Below, in pieces: positions 19,241-26,753 of a stretch of DNA of 64,000 nucleotides. A model generated the notes under the pieces. That model saw only the letters and a program-made list of their open reading frames with translations, made no database searches and was not told the DNA's origin. This DNA comes from DATBLE01 sp050258035 (GTDB taxonomy: Bacteria; Actinomycetota; Thermoleophilia; Gaiellales; Gaiellaceae), in the NCBI GenBank assembly GCA_050258035.1, contig JBLMYA010000039.1:1-64000 (forward strand), written 5' to 3'. Made by a program: the position numbers and the translations under genes. Positions within the stretch are counted from its first letter, which is position 1, and every line of letters begins with the position of its first letter.

Positions 19241-20895
19241 TCGTCTCTCCTGAGCAGGAACCAGAACCATCCTCGTGGAGCGAGGGTGAGCAGGTACGGC
19301 AGCTCGCCGATCGCGGGAAAGCGTGACCGGCCCAGCATCTCCTCCGGCACCCAGCCCTCGAACTCGGCGAGGTCGAGCTCGACCGCCTGTGCCGAGCGGG
19401 CGAGGTTGTGCACGCAGAGGACGACATCGTCCTCGTACCGGCGCACGTGGGCGAAGATCCGCGGGTTCTCGGGCCGGAGCGGCTCGTACGTTCCGAGTCC
19501 GAACACCGGGTGCTCCTTCCGGAGGGCGATGAAGCGGTGCAGCCAGCGGAGGAGCGAGGTGGGCGTACGGAGCTGCGCCTCCACGTTCACCGCACCGAAA
19601 CCGTAGACGGGATCCATCAGCGGCGGCAGGTAGAGCTGAGCGAAGTCGGCGCGCGAGAACCCGCCGTTCCGGTCGCCGGTCCACTGCATCGGCGTGCGCA
19701 CCCCGTCACGGTCGCCGAGGTAGACGTTGTCGCCCATGCCGATCTCGTCTCCGTAATAGAGCACGGGTGCCCCGGGGAGGGAAAACAGGATCGCGTGCAT
19801 CAGCTCGATCTCGTCCCGGCCGTTGTCGAGCAGGGGCGCGAGCCGCCGGCGGATGCCGAGGTTGAGCTTCATCCGGGGATCCTTGGCGTACTCCGTGTAC
19901 ATGTAGTCCCGCTCCTCGTCGGTGACCATCTCGAGCGTCAGTTCGTCGTGGTTCCGGAGGAAGAGTCCCCACTGCGCGTTGTCGGGAATCGCCGGCGTGA
20001 GGTCGAGGATCTCGAGGATCGGCTTCGCCTCCTCGCGTCGCAGCGACATGAACATGCGCGGCATCACGGGGAAGTGGAACGCCATGTGGCACTCGTCGCC
20101 CGCGCCGAAGTAGTGGACGACGTCCTCCGGCCACTGGTTCGCCTCCGCGAGCAGGACGCGGTCCGGGTAGCGCGCGTCGACCTCGGCGCGGACGCGCCGC
20201 AGGTACTCGTGCGTCTCGGGGAGGTTCTCGCCGTTCGTCCCGTCGCGCTCGTACAGATAGGGCACCGCATCGAGCCGGAACCCGTCGATCCCCAGGTCGA
20301 GCCAGAAGCGCAACACGTTCAGCATCGCCTCCTGCACCTCGGGGTTGTCGAAGTTCAGGTCGGGCTGGTGCCAGAAGAACCGGTGCCAGTAGTACTGGCC
20401 GGCGCCCGGGTCCCACGTCCAGTTCGAGGGCTCCGAGTCGATGAAGATCACCCGCGCCTCGGGATAGCCGTCGTCGGCGTCCGACCAGACGTACCAGTCG
20501 CGCTTGGGCGAGTCGGGGCCCGACCGGGACTCCTGGAACCATGGATGGTCGACGGAGGTGTGGTTCATCACGAGGTCGGCGATCACGCGGATGCCGCGCT
20601 GGTGGGCGGCCTCGACGAACGAACGGAAGTCCTCGACCGTTCCGTAGTCGGGGTGGATCGAGAAGAAGTCGGCGATGTCGTAGCCGCCGTCGCGGAGCGG
20701 GCTGGCGTACATCGGCAGCAGCCAGATGCAGTCGATCCCCAGCCACTGGAGGTAGTCGAGCTTGTCGATCAGGCCGCGGAAGTCGCCGGCGCCGTCGTCG
20801 TTGCCGTCGAAGAATCCGCGGATGTGGATCTCGTAGAACACCGCGCGCTTGAACCACAGCGGGTCGGACTCGAACCAGGCGCCCGGTTCCGACAT
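19237..20895 (-). CDS. treS: Trehalose synthase/maltose isomerase TreS
   Basis: GH13 isomerase interconverting maltose and trehalose. 552 aa, the single-domain type without a fused maltokinase. The sequence WFKRAVFYEIHIRGFFDGN starts the barrel. Catalytic segments are IDGFRLDAVPYLYERDGTN, VLLAEANQWPEDVVHYF and FLRNHDELTLEMVTDEERD, all TreS-typical. The ATG at 20895 gives the usual MSEPGAWFESDPLWFK start. Read leftward after glgE with a 238-bp gap that carries the 50-bp tandem repeat; downstream it overlaps mak by 4 bases. It feeds maltose to Mak so that trehalose carbon enters GlgE-made glucan. Confidence 0.94.
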   Translation of the reverse strand: MSEPGAWFESDPLWFKRAVFYEIHIRGFFDGNDDGAGDFRGLIDKLDYLQWLGIDCIWLLPMYASPLRDGGYDIADFFSIHPDYGTVEDFRSFVEAAHQRGIRVIADLVMNHTSVDHPWFQESRSGPDSPKRDWYVWSDADDGYPEARVIFIDSEPSNWTWDPGAGQYYWHRFFWHQPDLNFDNPEVQEAMLNVLRFWLDLGIDGFRLDAVPYLYERDGTNGENLPETHEYLRRVRAEVDARYPDRVLLAEANQWPEDVVHYFGAGDECHMAFHFPVMPRMFMSLRREEAKPILEILDLTPAIPDNAQWGLFLRNHDELTLEMVTDEERDYMYTEYAKDPRMKLNLGIRRRLAPLLDNGRDEIELMHAILFSLPGAPVLYYGDEIGMGDNVYLGDRDGVRTPMQWTGDRNGGFSRADFAQLYLPPLMDPVYGFGAVNVEAQLRTPTSLLRWLHRFIALRKEHPVFGLGTYEPLRPENPRIFAHVRRYEDDVVLCVHNLARSAQAVELDLAEFEGWVPEEMLGRSRFPAIGELPYLLTLAPRGWFWFLLRRDE

Positions 20896-20920
20896 CAGCC
20901 GAACCGCCGCCGCCGGGCCG

Positions 20921-21117
20921 TTTTCCACAACCCGTGCCCGGCACCAGACGTGTGACAGAACCGTGTCTCTTCGCCCACAACCAGTGCCTGGCACCAGACG
21001 TGTGACAGAACCGTGTCTCTTCGCCCACAACCAATGCCTGACACCAGACGTGTGACAGAACCGTGCCTGTTCGCCCACAACCAGTGCCTGGCACTAGACG
21101 TGGGCCAGAACCGTGAC
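20921..21117. repeat. 50-bp tandem repeat, about four copies
   Basis: The start of the unit, cCAGACGTGTGACAGAACCG, recurs at 20944, 20994 and 21044 (identical) and at 21094 (diverged), an exact 50-base period. A partial copy lies at 20921-20943. Each unit holds the near-palindrome GTGCCTGGCAC and a CCCACAACCA segment. Copies differ by few substitutions and no indels. The array lies wholly in the 238-bp gap between glgE and treS, which share a strand. Single copies of the palindrome occur elsewhere (4059). There are no spacers, so it is not a CRISPR array. Confidence 0.9.
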
Positions 21118-21133
21118 AAGTTGTCCAGAGCGC

Positions 21134-22951
21134 TCATCTCGTCTCCACCCGAAGAATGTGCGATCGGCCGGGGCCGAGGCGAAGGAAGTTGCGCCCCGAG
21201 CGCCAGTGGAACTCCTCGCCGGAGAGGAGCTCGGAGGCGGCGAACGCCGGCGGCAGCCCGAGCGAAACGGGGACGACGGCCGTCCCTTCCTGCGGCCCGC
21301 GGGGGTCGAGGTTCACGCAGACGATCAGCACGTTTCCCTCCGCGCGTCGAACGTAGGCGATCAGCTGCTCGTTCTCGGTCTCGAGGAAGTCGAGGCCCTC
21401 CAGCCACCGGAGCGCCGCGTTCTCGCGCCGGATCGCGTTCAGCCGGGCGACCAGCGGCAGCAGCGGCCCGTCGAGGGCCCGGGCCTTGACCTCGTACTTC
21501 TCCGAGTCGAGGTACTCCTCGCTCCCCTCGCGGACCGGCGAGTTCTCGACGTGCTCGAAACCGGAGTAGATGCCGTAGCTCGGCGACAGCGTCGCCGCCA
21601 GGACGAGCCTCGCCTCGAAGGCCGCCCTCCCGCCACGCTGGAGGTACTCGTGGAGGATGTCAGGCGTGTTCGCGAAGAAGTTGGGCCGGAAGAACTCCGG
21701 GAGCTCGGATCGGGTCAGCTCGGTCATGTACTCGGTCAACTCGGCCTTCGTGTTCTTCCAGGTGAAGTAGGTGTACGACTGGCTGAAGCCCGCCTTGGCC
21801 AGCGCCGCCATCATCGCCGGACGCGTGAACGCCTCCGACAGGAACACGACGCCGGGGTCGACGGCGTGCACCTCCTGGATCAGCCACTCCCAGAACGGAA
21901 GCGGCTTCGTGTGCGGATTGTCGACGCGGAAGACCTGGACGCCGTGCGCCACCCAGTGCAGCACGACGTCGCGGAGCGCCGTCCAGAGCCCGCGCCAGTC
22001 GGGGCTGTCGAAGTTGACGTTGTAGATGTCCTGGTAGCGCTTCGGCGGGTTCTCGGCGTACTTGAGCGTCCCGTCGGGACGGCGGTGGAACCACTCCGGG
22101 TGCTCCTTCAGCCAGGGGTGGTCGGGTGAGCACTGGATGGCGAAGTCGAGCGCGACCTCGACGCCGTGGAGCCCGCCGGCGGCGACAAGCCGGTCGAAGT
22201 CCTCGATCGTCCCGAGCCCAGGGTCGACGGCGGTGTGGCCGCCCTCCCCGCGCCCGATCGCCCACGGGCTCCCCGGGTCGCCGGGCGCCGCCGTGAGGGC
22301 GTTGTTCCGCCCCTTGCGGTTGGTCGTGCCGATCGGGTGGATCGGCGGCAGGTAGACGACGTCGAACCCCAGCCGGGCCAGCTCCGGCAGCATCCGCTCG
22401 ACCCCGGCGAAGCCGCCCCAGGAGCGCGGGAAGAGCTCGTACCACGCACCGAAGCGTGCACGCTCGCGGTCGACGAGGACGCCGAGAGGGCGGAGCAGGC
22501 CTGTCGCCTCCGTGCGGTCGGTCTCGGTGGAGGCGAGGGCGGTTTTGACGTCGAGCTCGCGCACGCCGAAGAGCAGCGCGCCCTCGTCGAGCTCGCTCGT
22601 GAGGTCGGTCTGGCCCGCCTCCACCTTCCGGCGCAGCTCCTCCCGGAACGACTCGAAACGGTCGACCCAGGCCTGGATCGTGTACTCCCAGCGACCGGGG
22701 GCGTCGACCGTGAACGAGCCCGTCCAGCGATCGTTGCCGACGGCGGCCAGAGGGGCTTCCTGCCAGGTGACGGCACCCGCCCGCCTGTGGAGGACCGACG
22801 CTCCGAGCGACTCGTGACCGTCGCGGAAGATCGTCGCCCGGACTTCCACGGTCTGGCCCACGGTCCGCTTGACCGGATAGCGGCCGCCGTCGATCTGCGG
22901 CCACACGCCCTCGATCTGGATTCGCGGTGGTGTGGTCGGCGGCAAAGGCAT
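21134..22951 (-). CDS. glgE: Alpha-1,4-glucan:maltose-1-phosphate maltosyltransferase GlgE
   Basis: GH13_3 transferase that extends alpha-1,4-glucan with maltosyl units from maltose 1-phosphate. 605 aa, somewhat shorter than the 660-700 of well studied GlgE. The N-terminal beta domain starts IQIEGVWPQIDGGRYPVKRT, a GlgE hallmark, and is followed by a helical S domain. The barrel shows VYLPPIHPIGTTNRKGRNN (another GlgE hallmark), GVQVFRVDNPHTKPLPFWEW (nucleophile Asp) and VVFLSEAFTRPAMM (acid/base Glu). ATG start at 22951. It is the first gene of the leftward cluster and shares a 44-bp gap with divergent malQ, where the promoters of both must lie. Confidence 0.93.
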   Translation of the reverse strand: MPLPPTTPPRIQIEGVWPQIDGGRYPVKRTVGQTVEVRATIFRDGHESLGASVLHRRAGAVTWQEAPLAAVGNDRWTGSFTVDAPGRWEYTIQAWVDRFESFREELRRKVEAGQTDLTSELDEGALLFGVRELDVKTALASTETDRTEATGLLRPLGVLVDRERARFGAWYELFPRSWGGFAGVERMLPELARLGFDVVYLPPIHPIGTTNRKGRNNALTAAPGDPGSPWAIGRGEGGHTAVDPGLGTIEDFDRLVAAGGLHGVEVALDFAIQCSPDHPWLKEHPEWFHRRPDGTLKYAENPPKRYQDIYNVNFDSPDWRGLWTALRDVVLHWVAHGVQVFRVDNPHTKPLPFWEWLIQEVHAVDPGVVFLSEAFTRPAMMAALAKAGFSQSYTYFTWKNTKAELTEYMTELTRSELPEFFRPNFFANTPDILHEYLQRGGRAAFEARLVLAATLSPSYGIYSGFEHVENSPVREGSEEYLDSEKYEVKARALDGPLLPLVARLNAIRRENAALRWLEGLDFLETENEQLIAYVRRAEGNVLIVCVNLDPRGPQEGTAVVPVSLGLPPAFAASELLSGEEFHWRSGRNFLRLGPGRSHILRVETR

Positions 22952-22995
22952 CGCGATACGGTCAGGGTTCGACGAGTCGGCGAAACTCAAACCGT

Positions 22996-24204
22996 ATGCA
23001 GATCGAGCGATCGAGCGGCGTCCTGCTGCACGTGTCATCGTTGCCCGGCGGCAGGCTCGGACCCGAGGCGTACCGGTTCGTCGACTGGCTCGTCGACGCC
23101 GGGCAGTCATGGTGGGCGCTGCTCCCGCTGTCCCCGCCCGACTCGACCGGCTCGCCGTACGCCTCGCCCTCCGCGTTCGCCGCGCACCCGGGCTTCCTCG
23201 AGCGACCGACGGCAACGGTCACGGCGGACGAGCTCGAGGCCTTCGTCGCCCGGCAGCGGTACTGGATCGCCGACTGGGCGGCGTTCGCCGGGCGCGGCGC
23301 GATCGCCGACCAGGTGCGCTTCGAACGCGAGTGGAGCTCCCTCCACCGATACGCGGCCGAGGGCGGCGTGCGCCTCTTCGGCGACGTGCCGATCTACGTG
23401 GCCCAGCGCGGGGCCGACGTCGCCTCGCATACCGAGCTCTTCCAGACAGGATTCGTCGCGGCGGCGCCGCCCGACTCGCTGAGCGCGCTCGGCCAGCGCT
23501 GGGGGAACCCGCTCTACGACTGGCACGCGATGCGTGAGCAGGGCTACCGCTGGTGGATCGAGCGCTTCCGCCGGACATTCGAGTTCTTCGACGTCGTCCG
23601 AATCGACCACTTCCGCGGCTTCGTCGCCTACTGGGCGGTTCCGGAGCACCACGCGACCGCCGAGCACGGACGGTTCCGGCGCGGCCCCGGCGCAGACCTG
23701 TTCCGGGCGGCCGAGCGGGAGCTCGGACCGCTGCCGCTGGTCGCCGAGGACCTCGGGGTGATCACCCCACCGGTCGAGCGTCTCCGCGAGGAGCTCGGCA
23801 TCCCCGGGATGGTCGTGATGCAGTTCGGCTACGACGGCCCGCCGACCAACCCGCATCGCCTCGAGAACCACGTGCGGCGGAGCGTGGTCTACGTCGCCAC
23901 GCACGACTGCGACACGGCCGTCGGCTGGTGGCGCACCCTCCCGGGGCGCATCCGACAGGCGTCGGGGCTCCCGGGCACCGAGCCGAACTGGGAGCTCATC
24001 GGGGCGGCGCTGTCGTCGCGCGCCGAGCTGGCGATCATCCAGGCGCAGGACGTGCTCGGGCTCGGCAGCGAGGCAAGGATGAACATGCCCGGCACGACCG
24101 ACGGGAACTGGTCGTGGCGCCTCCGCCGCGGGCAGCTGACGAAGGCGCTGGCCGCGCGGCTGCGGGAGGCGACGGCGGCGTGCGGCCGCCTGCCTACTTC
24201 GTGA
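22996..24204 (+). CDS. malQ: 4-alpha-glucanotransferase MalQ (compact form)
   Basis: GH77 amylomaltase that moves maltodextrin chains between acceptors. RSSGVLLHVSSLPG and WWALLPLSPPDSTGSPYAS are the family start. FFDVVRIDHFRGFVAYWAVP holds the nucleophile Asp, LVAEDLGVITPPVERL the acid/base Glu, and VVYVATHDCDTAVGWW the third Asp (usually THDNDT; here Cys replaces Asn). At 402 aa it is about 100 residues shorter than Thermus-type MalQ, with the helical segment before the VPIYVAQRGADV stretch reduced. All three carboxylates are kept, so it is probably active. ATG start. Its 3' end overlaps the convergent response regulator by 11 bases. Confidence 0.9.
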   Translation: MQIERSSGVLLHVSSLPGGRLGPEAYRFVDWLVDAGQSWWALLPLSPPDSTGSPYASPSAFAAHPGFLERPTATVTADELEAFVARQRYWIADWAAFAGRGAIADQVRFEREWSSLHRYAAEGGVRLFGDVPIYVAQRGADVASHTELFQTGFVAAAPPDSLSALGQRWGNPLYDWHAMREQGYRWWIERFRRTFEFFDVVRIDHFRGFVAYWAVPEHHATAEHGRFRRGPGADLFRAAERELGPLPLVAEDLGVITPPVERLREELGIPGMVVMQFGYDGPPTNPHRLENHVRRSVVYVATHDCDTAVGWWRTLPGRIRQASGLPGTEPNWELIGAALSSRAELAIIQAQDVLGLGSEARMNMPGTTDGNWSWRLRRGQLTKALAARLREATAACGRLPTS

Positions 24205-24889
24205 CCGGCTCGAACTTGTAGCCGACGCCGTAGCGCGTCTGGATGAACGTGTGGCGCGCGCCGGGCAGGTCGAGCTTCTCGCGGAGCTTCTTGACGAAGA
24301 CGTCCACCGTGCGGTCACGGTGCGTCTCGCGGCGGCCCCAGAGCCGCTGGAGCAGCTCGTCGCGCGACACGACGCGTCCGTTCTCGAGCGCGAGCGCGTA
24401 CAGCAGGCGGAACTCGGTCGGGGTCAGCCCGGCACTCTCGCCCGCCACGAACGCCTGCACCTCGCGCGGGTCGATCCGGAGCTCCTCCACCTCGATCGCC
24501 TCTCCGCGCGGAGCCTCCTGCGGCGTCACCCCTCGGCGGGCGGCGACCCGTACACGCGCGACGAGCTCCTTCATCGAGAACGGCTTGACGAGGTAGTCGT
24601 CCGCCCCGATCTCGAGCGCGTGCACCCGGTCGTGCTCGGTTCCCCGCGCGCTGACGACGACGATCGGCGTCCCGATTCCCTCCGCGCGGGCGGTCTCGAT
24701 CAGGCTCCACCCGTCGCGCTCCGGCAACATCAGGTCGAGGACGCACACGTCCGGGTTCTCGTACCGGAGCCGCGCGAGCCCCTGCTCGCCACGGCTGACG
24801 ATCAACGGATCGAAGCCCTCGGACGCGAGGTGGGCGGCCATCCCCTGCGCGATCACGTCGTCGTCCTCGACGATCAGAACCTTCGTCAT
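24194..24889 (-). CDS. OmpR/PhoP-family response regulator (orphan paralogue)
   Basis: DNA-binding response regulator of 231 aa. Receiver domain at 1-120, with acidic pocket EDDD at 8-11, phospho-acceptor Asp52 in CVLDLMLP, and the Lys in DYLVKPFS. The C-terminal winged helix is OmpR-type (VVSRDELLQRLWGRRETHRD and RTVDVFVKKLREKL). It is very close, by eye about 70 % identical, to the regulator at 28870-29565, with matching length, so the two are a duplication flanking the nudix-sixA-ppx-ppk block. No kinase gene is adjacent. ATG start at 24889. It likely acts on phosphate genes too, but its signal is unknown. Confidence 0.9.
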   Translation of the reverse strand: MTKVLIVEDDDVIAQGMAAHLASEGFDPLIVSRGEQGLARLRYENPDVCVLDLMLPERDGWSLIETARAEGIGTPIVVVSARGTEHDRVHALEIGADDYLVKPFSMKELVARVRVAARRGVTPQEAPRGEAIEVEELRIDPREVQAFVAGESAGLTPTEFRLLYALALENGRVVSRDELLQRLWGRRETHRDRTVDVFVKKLREKLDLPGARHTFIQTRYGVGYKFEPVTK

Positions 24890-25111
24890 CCGGGCGAGCT
24901 TAGCGGGGTGATCTGCGGGCCAATCGTCCGAGAACGCTTGCCGCCCGCAGGCGGCGGGCGGCCTGCGAAGGGGAGCCGTCGCCACGCCCGTACCGCGGGC
25001 CGAGACGCCGGTGGTCGCCGGGACGGTGAACGTCCGAGAAGAGACGGTGGAACGTCTCGGGCCGGGCTAGCATCAGCGCGCGATGGGCCGCACTCCCGAA
25101 AGAGCTCGATC
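24890..25111. promoter_or_regulatory. Divergent regulatory gap with hairpin and GTTCACC half-site
   Basis: 222 bp between the orphan response regulator (minus) and the MutT1-like gene (plus). It holds a 9-bp GC hairpin at 24940-24962 (GCCGCCCGC/GCGGGCGGC). There is also one exact Pho half-site, GTTCACC on the minus strand (25025-25031), with a related GGTGGAACGTC 21 bases on. The spacing is not the 11-base period of the clear Pho boxes, so I do not call a full box. Promoters for both genes should lie here. Confidence 0.4.
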
Positions 25112-25510
25112 GTGACCGTCGTGCGGGCCGCAGGCGGCGTCGTCGTCCGCGACGGCATCACGGCGACCGAGGTGGTGATCGTGCACCGCCCGAAGTACGA
25201 CGACTGGACGCTCCCGAAGGGCAAGGCCGAGGAGTGGGAGAGCGACGAGGAGTGCGCGCTCCGCGAGGTCGAGGAGGAGACGGGCCTCGTCTGCGAGCTG
25301 GTCGAGGAGCTGGACGGCTCCTCCTACCGGGACTCGTCGGGCCGGCCCAAGGTCGTCCGCTACTGGCTGATGCGACCGCTGGCGGGGACGCTGGGCCCGG
25401 CGCGGGAGATCGACGACGCCTGCTGGCTTCCTCTCGACGTGGCCGTGGCGAAGCTGACGTACGACCGGGACGTCCGCGTGCTCCGCTCCGCCCGCGCCGT
25501 CGGAGCCTGA
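25112..25510 (+). CDS. MutT1-like Nudix hydrolase
   Basis: Nudix pyrophosphohydrolase of 132 aa, likely cleaning 8-oxo-(d)GTP or diadenosine polyphosphates. The Nudix box is intact at residues 37-59: G(x5)E(x7)REVEEETGL, with all catalytic glutamates. RAAGGVVVRDG and IVHRPKYDDWTLPKGK match the Nudix half of mycobacterial MutT1. GTG start at 25112; a second GTG at 25121 is possible. The histidine phosphatase gene follows after 3 bases. In mycobacteria these two domains are one protein encoded beside ppk; here they are two genes in the same neighbourhood. Confidence 0.87.
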   Translation: MTVVRAAGGVVVRDGITATEVVIVHRPKYDDWTLPKGKAEEWESDEECALREVEEETGLVCELVEELDGSSYRDSSGRPKVVRYWLMRPLAGTLGPAREIDDACWLPLDVAVAKLTYDRDVRVLRSARAVGA

Positions 25511-25513
25511 GCC

Positions 25514-25942
25514 GTGCGCGTGCTCCTCGTCCGCCACGCCCGCGCCGGCGACCGCCAGACCTGGGTCGGCGACGATGCGCTTAGGCCGCTCGACGAGAAG
25601 GGCCGGAAGCAGGCGAAGCGGCTCGCGAAGACGCTTGCCGGCCTCGGCACGACCAGGCTCGTCTCGAGTCCCCTCGTCAGGTGCGTGCAGACGTTCGAGC
25701 CCGCGGCGAAGCGGCTCGGCGTCCCGCTCGAGAAGCGGGAAGAGCTGGCGGAGGGATCGAGCCGCGGCCGCGTGGTCGCGCTCCTCGAGGAGCTGCGGGG
25801 ATCGGTTCCCGCGCTCTCGACCCACGGCGACGTGATCGCCGATCTGGTCGGCTGGGACCGTCCGTGCAAGAAGGGCTCGATCTGGGTGCTGGAGGTCGAC
25901 CGCCGGGAGATCCGGCCACAGGCCTACCTGCCGCCGGCCTGA
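25514..25942 (+). CDS. SixA-like histidine phosphatase
   Basis: Small branch-1 histidine phosphatase, 142 aa. The phospho-accepting RHA motif is VLLVRHARAGD with His8, the SixA form rather than RHG. LVSSPLVRCVQTFEPAAKRL carries the second Arg and LSTHGDVIADLVGW the second catalytic His. GTG start at 25514, three bases after the Nudix stop, so the two are co-translated and match the two halves of MutT1. It could remove phosphate from 8-oxo-GDP-type products or from a phosphohistidine protein; not decidable here. Its end overlaps the convergent ppx by 19 bases. Confidence 0.85.
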   Translation: MRVLLVRHARAGDRQTWVGDDALRPLDEKGRKQAKRLAKTLAGLGTTRLVSSPLVRCVQTFEPAAKRLGVPLEKREELAEGSSRGRVVALLEELRGSVPALSTHGDVIADLVGWDRPCKKGSIWVLEVDRREIRPQAYLPPA

Positions 25943-26660
25943 ACGGCCGGGAGCCGGTTCAGCAGGCGAAGCAGGGCACCCTCGCGCAGGCCGGCCTTCC
26001 CCACCTCGAGCGGGACCTGGAGGAGCGCCTGGATCTCGGCCAGGATCGCGGCGCCGGCGGGCAGGGCACGCGCGCGCCAGGCGTCGAGGTCGTGGCGCTC
26101 GCGGAGCTCCTCGGCGGAAAGGCGCCGGAGGACCCGAGCGACCTCCCGACCAGCTTCCGCAAGGCGCGTGCGCTCCCACCGACGGCGACCGCGCGGCGCG
26201 GCGTCGGCGGCGTCAGCACCGAGACCGCGGACCTGGCCTCGGCGCGAAGCGCGGCCTGCTCCGACTTCGTCGGCGGATCGCCGTGGCCGACCCGGGCGCT
26301 GAGCCTGAGTGACCCCAGGTCGATCGACCGCAGCCAGGCGGGTCCGCCGTCGACGGCGCCGACCGCGATCTGCGCGGACCCGCCGCCGACGTCGCACACC
26401 GCCACGGCTCCATCGGCGCCGACGTCGGCGAGCGCGCCCTCGAAGGCGAGGCGAGCCTCCTCCTCCTGCGTCAGGACCCGGGCGTGCGCCCCCGACGCCC
26501 GCGCGATCAGGCGTACGAGCTGGTCGGCGTTCCGGGCCTGCCGGCCCGGCGAGGCGACGACGCGCTTGCCCCGTGCGACCGCGACGAGCGTCCCACCCGC
26601 GCGCGTGCCGACCAGCACGCGAATGGTGTTCGAACCGACGTCGATGACGGCGACGTTCAC
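25924..26660 (-). pseudogene. Ppx/GppA exopolyphosphatase, interrupted by a frameshift
   Basis: Exopolyphosphatase/guanosine pentaphosphatase family (ASKHA fold). Frame 1, from ATG 26660, gives VAVIDVGSNTIRVLVG, VLTQEEEARLAFEGAL, VAVCDVGGGSAQIAVG and AVGGSARALRKLVG, all diagnostic. It then turns into Arg/Ser-rich nonsense. The missing C terminus (VARVLRRLSAEELRER, then ARALPAGAAILAEIQALL and GLREGALLRLLNRL) is in another frame ending at 25924. One extra G in the GGG run at 26145-26147 would restore one protein of about 245 aa. Either a sequencing error or a recent loss. It is upstream-adjacent to ppk's 3' end, on the same strand, with its own 93-bp gap. Confidence 0.85.
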
Positions 26661-26753
26661 CCCGGAGAGCTTCGCCTCAGCCCCGGCTGTGAAGCGGGAA
26701 CGCTCTGGTAACGAGGTGGTGAAGGTCGAAGTCGAGGGCGAGATGCCGAGCGC

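Noticed and set aside
20921..21117. CRISPR array
   Set aside because: Period is 50 bases with no unique spacers; the whole unit repeats, so it is a simple tandem repeat.
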